Notes: a model not told the origin generated them from the letters alone. A DNA stretch of 64,000 nt from Haberlea rhodopensis (GCA_907163345.1 CAJQUN010000055.1:3038001-3102000), one strand, 5' to 3'; numbered from the stretch's first letter, positions 23,220-35,909 are shown. Program-made: numbers and translations.

Positions 23220-24752
23220 TGATCGCTTTTATTTTAAACAATTATTTCTCAGTGTAGCGATTCTTTACCGCAAGTGCACGGTGTCAAGTTTTAGTATAAG
23301 GGTTTAAAAGTAAGGAGTGTCGTACCCACAGGGACTAGTAGTAATTACCACGTTCGATTATAATTTCTATATTTAACCTACGATTATGAAATGATTATCA
23401 AACTAAATTGACGTAAGCACAAAAATTAACCTAACCAGCAGTGATGGATAATTGAAGAAAATTTATAAACGAATTATCAAGATGTCGGTTCACCCATGTA
23501 ATCCCCCACAAGTTGACTATTAGTTAAGATTTAATGTTCTATGTTCTAGGGTGACGAGTTCTCCTATTTCATTCGTTATACATTGGTCCGGTAATAACAA
23601 GTCTAGTATTAATCTACAATAAACCACTCCCGTGTCTTTATTGAATGATTAATACCGAAAAACGCTTCGTGAAAACTACTAGCCTTTGATTTTGGTAAAT
23701 CTATTGCTATCACACGTGTGCTAGATTTTCCTTCGATTTTGGTAAATCTATTGCTATCACACGTGTGCTAGATTTTACTTGGTCCGTCTCAACCTAAAAC
23801 CCACGGCCTAATTTACTACGTCGCATCGTAATCTCCAATGGTCAATTCAATTACGATTACCAATATAATGAAAAAGGTAGATAATCTTTTACAAGCATTA
23901 AAAACATAAATTATGCGCAAACATCATAGAAATTAAATCAAAACCGTTAATTAACTCAAGGGTTCAAACATGGGATCCCTTATGTCTTGACAAATATCGT
24001 AGCCAACAACCATAATCAAATTATAATGCAAAAACATGTCTTTAAACAAATTTAACATCACAATTAAAAAATAATTAAGTTTAAAAATATTAAGATAACG
24101 AGGATGTCGCTCCGTGCGTCGCTCCGTTCTTTCGTTCCTTGTGTTGCTCTTGCTCTTCAATGAGTTGTGGTATTGTTCTTTGGATGGAGGAGTGGCTGCT
24201 AGGTTTCAGAAAATGTGTGCAAAAGTCCCCCAAAACGTCTGAAAATCTTCTATAAATAATGTGGAGGAGTTTTGCAAAGTTTGGACACAAAATCACCAAG
24301 TAGGAAAAAAATCTCGATTTTTCAGGGTTTGGCGATCGATCTTCGTCAGTTGCCAATCGACCGCGGAAACATTCTGGACAAAATAACAAAATTTTCATAT
24401 CCGCGATCGATCTTCGTCATTTGCCGATCGATCGCGGAAATCTGACGATCGATCTTTGTAAGTTGTCAATCGATCGCGGAAATCTTCTGGATGGTGGCGA
24501 TCGATCTTCGTAAGTTGCCGATCGATCGCGGGTCAAAATCTCCAATCTTGCGATTTGGTCCCTCCTTTTTCATATTTAGCTCGATTTGGTTCTTTTTCAG
24601 CAATTTAAGCCTATTTCACTCCACTCTTTTGCATTTGAACCTGGATTCCTGAAATATACAAATATATACCAAAACGTGTAATATTTTCTAGGAATCACTA
24701 CAAAAATACCTCTAATCATATATCAAATTAAGTGTAAAAATCACACTTATCA
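23220..24752 (-). mobile_element. Solo LTR of the Athila/Tat-like family
   Basis: 1533 bp, TGATCGC...CTTATCA on +, with perfect TSD CATGT (23215-23219, 24753-24757). It is the reverse complement of the same LTR type as the host element. GCGATCGATC palindromes lie near 24330-24530, and a TATA-like block (complement of CTATAAATAAT) lies near 24249-24260. It is the product of LTR-LTR recombination of a minus-strand insertion. Confidence 0.92.
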
Positions 24753-24757
24753 CATGT

Positions 24758-25358
24758 GTTCCAACACTTTGCCCCACGAGCTGACGAGGAAATGGACAAC
24801 GATCACTGACGGTAGTTGTCAAAGGTAAATGCTTTGTCTCATTTTCCATGATTATTACATTGAGGACAATGCATGAATTAAGTTTGGGGGAGTGCATTAC
24901 CGTGCCATGCTTTTTCTGTGGAACTGGATCGTTTCTTGAGCACCAAAACAAATTTTTTTCTTGAAAACGAGTTCAATTAGTAAGATAAGAATGAATCATA
25001 GTAGTGGTCTCTATTCCATGATGATATTAATCTCACTATGCATGTCAACTTGAGTTTTGATGATTGTAAAACTTGTTTGTCAATGTCTTGTTTTGAGTGG
25101 CATGCCAAAGATGAGGAATATATTGAGCACGTTTGAGTCATAATCTTGTGAATTGTATTTGTAGTAGTGAATTTTTTGTGAACTTGATGAATTGCTCTTG
25201 AGCATCTTACCTTAGAACTTATTTTATGATGACACTTCAAGGCGAAATTTTATATTCATGAACTTGATTAGGAGATGATCTAGGCGATCTTTGGACCGTT
25301 TGAGCCTTTCAAGCTTACCATGAATACGTCAATCCATAGTATCCCGATTTTGAGCCTA
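24758..25358 (+). other. Non-coding 3' interior of the Athila/Tat-like element, first part
   Basis: Contains the family-typical ATTACATTGAGGACAATG and an internal PPT-like AAGTTTGGGGGAG (24880-24892). No gene is visible. Interrupted at 25364 by the copia element; it resumes at 30269. Confidence 0.7.
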
Positions 25359-25363
25359 GTTGC

Positions 25364-25945
25364 TGTTGGGTTTGTGGCCCAATTGTTAAGCCTCATTTAG
25401 TAAAGCCCATTAATTCCTTAATCATCTAGACCTCCTTCACTCTCCTTTGAGTGTCTGGACGTGCGCCTCCATCACCACTCTTCTATCTCACCTTTCTTCC
25501 TGCTTCTGTTGGCCGTGGCTTTGTGCTGTGCATTTTAGTGCTTTGTGCGCTTCGTGGGTTTGGTTCAGGCGAGAGTATTGTGTGCGTGAGTACTGTGTGT
25601 GCTTCGCTGGTGGTGTGAGGGTGAGTGGTGATCTGGCCGAGTGCTTCGCTGGTGGTGTGAGGGTGAGTGCTGGTCTGGCCGAGTGGTGGTCCGGCCGTGT
25701 GGTTTAGCTTCTGGCCGTGTGTGCTCCTTGTTGTGTGCTTGGTGCTTCCGGCAGAACCTTGGTGTTGGGGTGTTGCATTCACCTTCGGCCTTTGCCTTGG
25801 ATTCTCTCGGTGACGTAGATTGGGAAAACAGCAGATCTGAGCCTGCCTCGATATCCTTTTGATATTAATAATATATTCGTATATTGTGTATTTGTATTTG
25901 TTTTGCAGTACACATGACGATGCCAAGACGGATACCCTCCTAACA
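25364..25945 (+). repeat. 5' LTR of the copia element
   Basis: TGTTGGG...CCTAACA. Relative to the 3' LTR it lacks a block after CCATTAATTCCTTAATC. It carries GT-rich tandem repeats (GCTTCGCTGGTGGTGTGAGG units, about 25598-25700). Confidence 0.88.
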
Positions 25946-26343
25946 GTGGTATCAGAGCGGCTATTCGCGCCTGGTGGGTGAACAGCGACGCTCGGGCAGC
26001 GGCTTTCGGCGGTTCAGATTCTGCGCCAGTTCGGCTTTTCGATGGAAAAACCCCAGAGCGTTGGCCTCTGGGTTGTAAGTGATTGGCTTGAACCCTAAAA
26101 CTTTTACAGTTTTGTTGATCGTCTAGGTCATAGGTTCTGAGGCTTGCTTGCTGGTAGAAAACTAGGAATTTGTGTGATTCTGTGTTTTCTGTGTTTTTCA
26201 GTGTGGCTCACTGAAATTTTAAAATTGTCTACAACTTTCAGTTTTTCGTTATCTGTGCCTGTTTTGTGTGGTCCTGCTTCTGCTGCTTACTTTGTGTAAT
26301 TTGGTAGCCTGTGATTTAGTGTGCTTAATTTTGCTTGTGTGCA

Positions 26344-27216
26344 ATGGCTTCTATATCTGGCTATAACATGGAACCATTTAATGGAAAATCTGATTTTTCT
26401 ATCTGGCAACAAAAAATGAAAGGAATTTTAATTCAACAGAAAGTGTTTAAGGCTATAGGTGGTAATTATGCTGATGATATTACCCCTGCTAAAAAAGCTG
26501 AAGATGATGAATTTGCTTACTCTTCCATAATCTTGAATCTATCTGACTCTGTGCTTAGAAAGTGTGGTAAACTTAATTCTGCTAAACTTCTTTGGGAAAA
26601 ATTAGAAGAGCTTTATACGGAAACCTCTTTGCCTAGTAAATTATTTTTACTTGAAAAATTTTTCAGATTCAAGCTTGACTTGAACAAAGATGTTGATGAG
26701 AATCTTGATGTGTTTACTAAATTGATTCAAGATATTAAGTTAACTGGAGATAGGAATATTGATGATTATACTCCTATTGTGCTTTTAAATGCTATTCCTG
26801 AGACATATAGTGATGTCAAATCTGCTATTAAGTATGGTAGAGATTCTATTACGGTTGACACTGTGATTAGTGTTCTTAAGAGTAAAGAACTAGATTTAAA
26901 AGTGAACAAATGTAGTAAGCAAAATTCAGATGAAGTTATGCATGTTAGAGGTAGGTCTCAACATAGGTATAACAAGACTAGGTCTAAGTCTAGGCCTAAG
27001 AACATAAAGTGCTTTAACTGTGGTGATCCTAATCACTTTATTAAAGACTGTCCTAAAAAGAAAAACCAGAAACAAAATGATAACAACCAATCTTATGAAC
27101 AAGTGAATCATGCTTCTTCATCGGGTGAAAACTCGGATGATATCTTTATGGTGACTGATTTATGTGATGCTGTGAATTCTGTGCATTCATCTACTGTGTG
27201 TGAAATGAATGGCTAA
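26344..27216 (+). CDS. copia gag
   Basis: ATG 26344 (MASISGYNMEPFNGKSDFSI). The UBN2/copia gag core is followed by a basic stretch and a perfect CCHC zinc knuckle CFNCGDPNHFIKDC (27010-27051). The frame ends with TAA immediately before the protease active-site region. The base order TGGCTAATTGATTCTGG indicates that a one-base change shifted the protease (WLIDSGCSYHM) out of frame. Confidence 0.88.
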   Translation: MASISGYNMEPFNGKSDFSIWQQKMKGILIQQKVFKAIGGNYADDITPAKKAEDDEFAYSSIILNLSDSVLRKCGKLNSAKLLWEKLEELYTETSLPSKLFLLEKFFRFKLDLNKDVDENLDVFTKLIQDIKLTGDRNIDDYTPIVLLNAIPETYSDVKSAIKYGRDSITVDTVISVLKSKELDLKVNKCSKQNSDEVMHVRGRSQHRYNKTRSKSRPKNIKCFNCGDPNHFIKDCPKKKNQKQNDNNQSYEQVNHASSSGENSDDIFMVTDLCDAVNSVHSSTVCEMNG

Positions 27217-29369
27217 TTGATTCTGGTTGCTCTTATCACATGTCACCCTTTAGAAATTTGTTTTCTAATTATAAAGAAGTTGAAAATGGTTCTGTGTCTA
27301 TGGCTGATGAGAAACTTTGTAAAGTTGTTGGCATTGGTGATGTTTACTTGAAGTTTGATTTTGGTTATTCTATGACTCTAAAAGATGTAAGACATGTTCC
27401 TGCTTTGTGCAATAATTTGATGTCTTGTGCTGCTTTAGAATCTGGTGGTTTTGAGGGTAGATGGGGAAATGGAGTTATGAAAATCTTAAAGGGTTCTTTG
27501 GTAGTTTTCAAAGCTGAAAAGAAAAGAAACATGTATGTTTGCAAAACTGAATCTGTGTATGATAATGTGAATTCTGTGACTGATGACTTGACTGATCTGT
27601 GGCATAGAAGATTAGGTCATATGAGCGCTAAAGGTCTAGAGATTTTGCATAAAAAAGGTTGTTTTGGTAAAGACAAGTTGTCTTGCATGCCTTTCTGTGA
27701 TTCTTGTGTTTATGGCAAACAACAAAGAGTTAAATTCCCGGTTTCCCCTTCCCCTAATGTGACTAAGAGTTCTGTGATTCTTGAGTACTTGCATGCTGAT
27801 GTGTGGGGTCCCTCTAGTGTTCCTACACAAGGTGGTAATAGATACTTCCTATCTGTGATTGATGACTTTTCTAGAAAAGTATGGGTTTTTCTAATGAAAA
27901 ATAAATCAGATGCTTTTGAAAAGTTTCAAAATTGAAAGATTTTAATTGAGAACCAAACTGGTAAAAAGATTAAGAAACTTAGGACTGATAATGGCTTGGA
28001 GTTCTGTAGTTCTGTGTTTGACAATTTGTGCAATGAATCTGGGATTCAAAGGCACAAGACTATTCCCTATACCCCTCAGCAAAATGGTGTGGCTGAGAGG
28101 ATGAATAGGACTCTCCTTGAGAAAGTTAGAAGTATGACTGCATCTTCTGGCCTCTCAAAGAAGTTTTGGGGTGAAGCTGTTGTGACAGCTGCTTACTTGA
28201 TCAATAGATCTCCTTCTGTGCATTTAAATGGTTTGTGTCCTGAATCTGTTTTTGTTGGTAAAGAACTTGATTTTTCTAATCTTAAAGTGTTTGGTTGCTC
28301 TGCTTTTGTGCATAGGAAAGGTGATAAACTTGAACCTAGGTCTACTAAGTGTGTCTTCCTAGGTTATCCCGATGGAGTTAAGGGATATATACTATGGCTA
28401 AGAAGTGAACCTGGTTTTAAAAGTGTTATAAGTAGGGATGTAATTTTCAATGAGTATAAAATGCCTTGCTTGCTTCATTCTCTGCCTATTGATGAGTCTG
28501 AGTCCAGTGCTACTCCTAGCAAGGTGGAGCATTTCTCTGGTGTGCTTCCTGTTAATGAACCTGAGATTCATGGAATGCCTGAAAATCATGATATTGTTGT
28601 TGAACATGAACATGTTGTGCATGATGAATTGGTTGCTAATGAACATGAAGATTTGCATGATTATCAATTGACCAGAGATAGGGCTAGGAGAAACATAAGA
28701 CAACATGTTAAGCTAAGTGACTTTGACCTTGCTTCTTATGTGTTCAATGTGTTTGAATCAATTGATAACTGTGAACCTAAAACCTACAATGAAGCTTTGA
28801 AATCCAAAAATGCTAATGACTGGCTGTGTGCTATGAAAAAGGAAATGCATTCTTTGATTGTGAATCAAACTTGGATTCTTGTTCCTAAACCTGTTAATTG
28901 CTATGTTGACTGCAAATGGTTGTTTAAGGTTAAGAATGAAAATGATTCTGTTAGGTTCAAATCTAGGATTGTAGCTAAAGGTTTTACTGAAAAAGAAGGT
29001 GTAGATTTCACTGATGCTAGACCTGTTAATGTGCCATTAGCTGCTCATTTTGTGTTGAGTAAAGATCAATGTCCTAAATCTGTTTTTGACTTTGATTCTA
29101 TGAAGAATGTGCCTTGTTCAAATGATATAAGATATGTTATGTATTTGATGGTTAGTACTTGGCATGCTATATCTTATGCTGTTAGTTGCTTAAGTAGGTA
29201 TGTGTCTAACCCTGGCATGTTGCATTGGAATGCTTTTAAATGGCTGTTGTCTGTAGTTGTTAAACTCAAAGGTTATGCATTTAATCATGCTGATAAGTGT
29301 ACTAAGTGTTTGTCCCTTAGTAAATTTCAATCATGTTTAAAAATTTTAAAATTTGATACTGGTGATTGA
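27209..29369 (+). pseudogene. copia pol: protease, integrase, truncated RT
   Basis: Protease (LIDSGCSYHM), gag-pre-integrase (LWHRRLGHMSAKGLEILHKK), then the integrase core with its acidic residues in LHADVWGP, LRTDNGLEFC and NGVAERMNRT. A TGA at 27933-27935 (after FEKFQN) interrupts the frame. The RT starts normally (WLFKVKNENDS...RIVAKGFTEKEGVDFTD), then jumps at about 29018 to ARPVNVPLAAHFVLSK. The catalytic palm including the YVDD motif is gone. The tail (YAVSCLSRYVSNPGMLHWNA) is the usual C-terminal copia RT/RNase H linker. Confidence 0.85.
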
Positions 29370-29624
29370 TGCATGTTTAGTCCCTTGGTTAGTGTTTTAT
29401 AATCTGCTGTGTGCTCGTTATAAAACTGTTACCCTGGTTACTTTTCCACTTTAACTTGTTGTGTGCTTGTTATTGTTTTTCCCTTGTCTTTACTTTGTGT
29501 TTTGACAGGAACTTGGTCCAAACAATTACTTTGTGTATTGTGGGACCATAAGGCGAAGATGATGTCTGCTTGTATGTTTTCCCTACGTCTGAAGAGAAAC
29601 CGGTATTGGGCCAAGGTGGAGATT

Positions 29625-30263
29625 TGTTGGGTTTGTGGCCCAATTGTTAAGCCTCATTTAGTAAAGCCCATTAATTCCTTAATCCCTTACTTAACCCTAA
29701 ACCTAAGTCTGAGAGAAAAAAGCGCCTCCAATATCATCTGCTCCTCCTTCACTCTGAAACCAGACTTCGTCTGCCTCCTCCTTTGAGTGTCTGGACATGC
29801 GCCTCCATCACCACTCTTCTATCTCGCCTTTCTTCCTGCTTCTGTTGGCCGTGGCTTTGTGCTGTGCATTTTAGTGCTTTGTGCCCTTTGTGGGTTTGGT
29901 TCAGGCGAGAGTATTGTGTGCGTGAGTACTGTGTGTGCTTCGCTGGTGGTGTGAGGGTGAGTGGTGGTCTGGCCGAGTGCTTCGCTGGTGGTGTGAGGGT
30001 GAGTGGTGGTCTTGCCGAGTGGTGGTCTGGCCGTGTGTGCTCCTTGCTGTGTGCTTGGTGCTTCCGGCAGAACCTTGGTGTTGGGGTGTTGCATTCACCT
30101 TCCGGCCTTTGCCTTGGATTCTCTCGGTGACGTAGATTGGGAAAACAGCAGATCCGAGCCTGCCTCGATATCCTTTTGATATTAATATTATATTCGTATA
30201 TTGTGTATTTGTATTTGTTTTGCAGGTACACATGACGATGCCAAGGCGGATACCCTCCTAACA
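29625..30263 (+). repeat. 3' LTR of the copia element
   Basis: The longer copy of the same LTR, preceded by a purine tract (AAGGTGGAGATT). It retains the block missing from the 5' LTR. Confidence 0.88.
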
Positions 30264-30268
30264 GTTGC

Positions 30269-30996
30269 AAAAGAATGGAGTATGTTTAACATACTATTAG
30301 CCCCATTCAACATTTGTTTTTTGCAAACTCATTATACCTACCTTTTTGAGCTTAAATTGAAAAAAAACTTATCATTACCCTAAGGGATTATAATGATTCT
30401 CAATAGATGCATATGAGTTGCTACATTTGGATGAGCTTATTGTTAAAAAAATTGATGAATGAGAAAAGAAAAAGATAGATAAAGCCTTGTGAAAAAGTTA
30501 CTAAATAAGACACAAAGTGGCCAAGGCTAGAAGAAAAAGAAGAGAAGCTAAATTTTGTGCTAAAAATTTGAACATTACGTACTTATACTCTCTTCTTTGT
30601 ACTATCCTATCTTTTTTCTTTGAAGCCACACCTAGGCCTAACATTACAAGCTTTAAAAGACCTATTGATCCAAGTCTAGGGAGTGACTACATTAGTTGAG
30701 AAGTGTTTGAAAAATATAACTATGGAGTGCTCAAGGATAATCTTAACTTTCATTGCCTAGCATGATTGGATCTATGAAAATTGCATGGAACTTGAAAGTG
30801 ACAATAGCACACACACATGTTCTAATTTGGAGATATGTTGCTTGATCTAGGAGAAAACACAACTTGTTAAACTTTCTGATTGACTCTTGTTAAGTGAGAT
30901 GTCTGAGATATATGATTGACTGCGAATTGGTTTATTTGAAATGTCAATGTTGAACTCGACTTTTTGATCGACGATCAAGTTTAAGTTTGGGAGGGT
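30269..30996 (+). other. Non-coding 3' interior of the Athila/Tat-like element, second part
   Basis: Continues the sequence cut at 25363. The block near 30560-30690 is conserved (inverted) in the nested gag-only element. It ends in the polypurine tract AAGTTTGGGAGGG (30983-30995). No gene. Confidence 0.7.
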
Positions 30997-33900
30997 TGAT
31001 AAGTGTGATTTTTACACTTAATTTGGTATAAGATTAGGGGCGTTTTTACACCAAACCGAGCAAACACGGGACGAAATCACAATTTGCTAAAATTTCAGAG
31101 GAAGCGATCGATCGCTTCGAGGTAGAATGTTATGGCGATCGATCGCCACTTATTGCCGATCGATCACCGAACCCGAAAAATTCAAGATTTTGTTTTCTTC
31201 TTGGTTATTTTGTGTCCAAACATTGCAAAACTCTTCACCACTATTTATGAACTTATCTTGGACAAAAATCAGGACTCTTAGCTCATAATTAAACCCTACA
31301 ACACTCAGTCACCATCACACTTCATCTTCTCCAACCATCCATACACCACAATTCCATTGAAGAGGAGACGCATCGGAAGAGACGGGACGACAGATCAACG
31401 CAAGGATTCAACGCCTCTCGTTATTTTCATATTTCTAACTCTAGTTCTATATTTTCATTAGATTTTAATGTTTAGATTGTTGCAGAATAAGTTTATGCAT
31501 TGTTATTTGATGGAGATTGTTGGCTAGGTTTGTTGTCAAGACTAAGGGGATCCTTTGTATGAACCCATAATTCAATTTTAATTTTTTGATTAATTCTTAT
31601 ATTTCTAAGTGCTTGTTGTTCTTCATGCTTTTGAGAGTTTGGCCATCCTTGAATGATAATTAATTGTAATTGAGATCGAGAGATAAAATAGCAATACGAT
31701 ACAATGATTTATACCGTGGATTTCAGACTGAGATCGAGAGATGAAGTCAAATACACGTGTGATAGCTATAGATATCTAGTAATCGAAGGCTAAAAGTTTT
31801 CATAGATCGACATACAATATTAATTTATCAATAAGGATATTGCTTATTCTTACGTTAGTATTAGATTTGTTATAGCCGGACCAAGGTATAACAAGTGCAA
31901 TAGGAAAACTCGCCACCTTAGATTGTTGGAATTCAATTTTTAACTAATAGGCGAATTATGAGGGATTACAGGGGTGAACCGAAAGTCATGATAATTGTTT
32001 ATTTTGATTCTAATCTTATTCGTTCTTGTTTGTTTGGGTTAATATTGAGTTAATTAGTCAATTTAGTTAATTAACCACAACCAATTATCGTAGAGTAAAT
32101 ATAGTTAAATTAATTGAGTTTGGTACTTATTTCCTAGTCCTCGTGGATTCGACACTCATACTTACAATATCATTATACTAAAACTTGACACCGTGCACTT
32201 GCGGCACGCAATCGCTATATTGAAAATATTGTTTAAAATAATAGCTACAACACCAGGACTCGTGGCTCATAATTAAACCCTACAACACTCAGTCACCATC
32301 ACACTTCATCTTCTCCAACCATCCACACACCACAATTCCATTGAAGAGGAGACGCATCGGAAGAGACGGGACGACGGATCAACGAAAGGAGTCAACGCCT
32401 CTCGTTATTTTCGTATTTCTAACTCTAGTTCTATATTTTCATTAGATTTTAATGTTTAAATTGCTGCAAAATAAGTTTATGCATTGTTATTTGATGGAGA
32501 TTGTTGGCTAGGTTTGTTGTCAAGACTAAGGGGATCATTTGTATGAACTCATAATTCAATTTTAATGTTTTTGATTGATTCTTATATTTCTAAGTGCATA
32601 GATTATTGTTTTTCATGCTTTTGAGAGTTTGGCCATCCTTGAATGATAATTAATTGTTTAATTGAGATCGAGAGATAAAATTACAATATGATACAGTGAT
32701 TTATACCGTAGATTTCAGACTGAGATCGAGAGATGAAGTCAAATACACGTGTGATAGCTATAGATATCTAGTAATCGAAGGCTAGAAGTTTTCATAGATC
32801 GACATACAATATTAATTGATCAATAAGGACATTGCTTATTCTTACGTTAATATTAGATTTGTTATAGCCGGACCAATGTATAAAAGTGCATTAGAAAAAC
32901 TCGTCACCTTAGATTGTTGGAATTCAATTTTTAACTAATAGGCGAATTATGAGGGATTACAGGGGTGAACCGAAAGTCATGATAATTGTTTATTTTGATT
33001 CTAATCTTATTCGTTCTTGTTTGTTTGGGTTAATATTGAGTTAATTAGTCAATTTAGTTAATTAACCACAACCAATTATCGTAGAGTAAATATAGTTAAA
33101 TTAATTGAGTTTGGTACTTATTTCCTAGTCCTCGTGGATTCGACACTCATACTTACAATATCATTATACTAAAACTTGACACCGTGCACTTGCGGCACGC
33201 AATCGCTATATTGAAAATATTGTTTAAAATAATAGCTACAACACCAGGACTCGTGGCTCATAATTAAACCCTACAACACTCAGTCACCATCACTTTTCAT
33301 CTTCTCCAACAATCCACACACCACAATTCCATTGAAGAGGAGACGCATCGGAAGAGACGGGACCACGGATCAACGCAAGGAGTCAACGCCTCTCGTTATT
33401 TTCTTATTTCTAACTCTAGTTCTATATTTTCATTAGATTTTAATGTTTAAATTGCTGCAAAATAAGTTTATGCATTGTTATTTGATGGAGATTGTTGGCT
33501 AAGTTTGTTGTCAAGACTAAGGGGATCATTTGTATGAACTCATAATTCAATTTTAATGTTTTTGATTGATTCTTATATTTCTAAGTGCATAGATTATTAT
33601 TTTTCATGCTTTTGAGAGTTTGGCCATCCTTGAATGATAATTAATTGTTTAATTGAGATCGAGAGATAAAATTACAATACGATACAGTGATTTATACCGT
33701 AGATTTCAGACTGAGATCGAGAGATGAAGTCAAATACACGTGTGATAGCTATAGATATCTAGTAATCGAAGGCTAGAAGTTTTCATAGATCGACATACAA
33801 TATTAACTGATCAATAAGGACATTGCTTATTCTTACGTTAATATTAGATTTGTTATAGCCGGACCAATGTATAAAAGTGCATTAGAAAAACTCGTCACCT

Positions 33901-34233
33901 TAGATTGTTGGAATTCAATTTTTAACTAATATGCGAATTATGAGGGATTACAGGGGTGAACCGAAAGTCATGATAAGTGTTTAGTTTGATTCTAATCTTA
34001 TTCATTCTTGTTTGTTTGGGTTGATATTGAGTTAATTAGTCAATTTAGTTAATTAACCACAACCAATTATCGTAGAGTAATTATAGTTAACTTAATTGAG
34101 TTTGGTACTTATTTCCTATTCCTCCTGGGTTCGACACTCATGCTTACAATATCATTATACTAAAACTTGACACCGTGCACTTGCGGCACACAATCGCTAC
34201 ACTGAAACATACTGTTTAAAATAATAGCGATCA
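30997..34233 (+). repeat. Expanded 3' LTR with about 0.99-kb tandem units
   Basis: A first LTR copy from TGATAAGTGTG (30997) runs to about 32245 but loses its last bases at AATAGC. Two further units, about 32246-33236 and 33237-34233 (period about 991 bp), each restart at CACCAGGACTCGTGGCTCAT and run to the LTR 3' end. Only the last unit retains the true terminus GCGATCA, followed by TSD ACCAT. The units are nearly identical to each other, so the expansion happened after integration or at a late stage. Confidence 0.85.
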
Positions 34234-34238
34234 ACCAT

Positions 34239-35565
34239 AAGGTCAAAGAACTGCTAGTTGCAGTAGGAGTCTATTCCTGTATACAATAACTTTTCCAATA
34301 GACATATTCCTTTAAATGGACATATCCATGTCAAGACTACTTCAAGCCATATATGTTATATGCATGGTTTACCTTAACTGGCGTTCCAGATCCGGAACGC
34401 CCGTTCCGGAGCTGGAACGCCGCCCGTTGTTCCGAATATCCGGGTAGTAAAAGAGATTTATATGGGAAGGTGTTCTGCTGACAAAAAATGGTGATTTATC
34501 GGTGGAACTGTGGATTTGGAAATGTAAAAGTTGTTAGGCATCTCCAATTGTTACTTAATTAATTAAATAAATTGTTATGTGTATTTTAATAAATTTATAG
34601 TCAAATGATTGGTGAAATAATTTAATATTTGTAAATAAAATGATAAAAAAATACTCTGAGATATTAAGGATAAATTTATGTTCTAATAAAGTGTACATAA
34701 GATTTAATAATTTTACAAACTAGTTGAAAATTTAACTAATTAGAAATTAAATAAAAATTGTTCATTTAGTATATGTATTTTTTTATTAATATTATAATTT
34801 GAAGGTAAAAGGTTTGACATGGTTGTGAAAATTATAATATATATCGAGGATAAATTCATGCTTTAATAAAGCCTATATAAGATTTAGAAAAAAAATTAAT
34901 TTATTATTTTCTTAAATAATCTTTTAAATATTATTTATGAATTAAAGAAGAAAATATATTTTTTTCCAAAATATTCAATCTATACAAGAGCATTTCCCAC
35001 ATAAGGCACCACCAGCACAATACACTCTATTCATTGTATATGTGAGCTTATATAAAAGAGTGTAATTGTAACTGTGAGACATGTTGTCTATTTAGATGAG
35101 TGAGAGTCTTTGCATATAGATAGTAAATGATATGCAAGTTGTGCTATGTATTGTAAGATTGATTTCGACTGTAGAATTGATATGCTTATAGTTTCAGTCG
35201 TAAGAGTGATATCGATTGGACTAGGTTTGTCCAAGATGATTGTATAAATCAAAATCTTCTAGTGAAATCTTTTCATTCGATAGAAGAATAAGAAACGTAG
35301 AAAGATTACACCACCTTCAAACTTCCAGAAAGAAATTAATATACTTTACTTTTCTTCTTGTTTGCTTAAATGATTTTACTATGGTTTAATCCTTTTTCGA
35401 ACGAGTTAGTTCGAGTGTCTTTCGCTTGATTTCTTAAATCAAACTTGATCTGAACTCTCAATTTAATCACTTCAAAAACAAAAGCTTTTACAGCTCAGTA
35501 GTTAACTCACTGAAATACTGTATCATTCGATATTAGCTTAGTTATACCCATAGATGCTAACAAAT
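34239..35565 (+). mobile_element. Right part of the old copia-type LTR
   Basis: Continues 12057-12550 once the Athila/Tat-like element and one ACCAT are removed. It holds a strong hairpin near 34380-34422, an AT-rich stretch (34540-34975) that may be a further insertion, a TATA box TATAAAA at 35051-35057, and an LTR-like 3' end ...GATGCTAACA. I could not find the right-hand duplication of the TAAGT seen at 12052-12056, so the right edge is uncertain. Confidence 0.5.
34380..34422. repeat. Nested inverted repeat (hairpin)
   Basis: Outer arms GGCGTTCCAG/CTGGAACGCC enclose inner arms CCGGAACG/CGTTCCGG. A further half-arm GTTCCGGA-like unit follows at about 34428-34436. It is GC-rich in an AT-rich setting. 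Confidence 0.8.
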
Positions 35566-35909
35566 TTTACATCTATTAGAAAACACTATTTAGCTTTTAG
35601 TGATATATATATTTACATAAACCCAAATTCTATAGTACTCTCCGTCTCAAATGTATCATAGTCTAAATACTATAATATAATCAGTATATGTTTTGGGAAC
35701 CCAGAAAACAGTTTGTTTTATATTGTGCCTTTGAGACGCGTCAATCGACACGTGTTCTTTCATTTTTTTTTAATGTTTTTTATAAAAAATATTCGCTTGA
35801 AGTTTGATGTCGTTTCACATTCTTAAGGTCGACATCAAAAAATCGGTATAAACAACTAACAAATGTTTTTAGAGGCACTTCATGTCTGATATTAGGGTCT
35901 GATTTTTTT

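Larger units (their letters stand above)
25364..30263 (+). mobile_element. Ty1/copia element with internal RT deletion
   Basis: A 4900-bp element with perfect TSD GTTGC (25359-25363, 30264-30268). 5' LTR 25364-25945 (582 bp), PBS TGGTATCAGAGC (25947-25958, initiator-Met type), gag, PR, integrase, a truncated RT, PPT ending at 29624, and 3' LTR 29625-30263 (639 bp). The LTRs differ by an approximately 80-bp deletion and a small duplication in the 5' copy. It is not autonomous. Confidence 0.92.
12556..34233 (+). mobile_element. Athila/Tat-like Ty3 retrotransposon, host of the nest
   Basis: A 21.7-kb span, much of it later insertions. The outer termini are TGATAAG...GCGATCA and the 5-bp TSD is ACCAT (12551-12555 and 34234-34238). 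It comprises 5' LTR 12556-14518, PBS 14525-14542, gag in two pieces, PR, a fused integrase C-terminus, a long 3' non-coding region, a PPT ending at 30996, and an expanded 3' LTR 30997-34233. RT, RNase H and most of integrase are missing, so it could not move alone. It received at least four insertions: a MITE, a gag-only element, a solo LTR and a copia element. Confidence 0.9.

Noticed and set aside
25483..25926. Minus-strand open frames with repeated SARPP/TPPAK-like peptides in the copia LTRs (also 29749-30270)
   Set aside because: They come from the GT-rich tandem repeats of the LTR read backwards and change with repeat number between the two LTRs.
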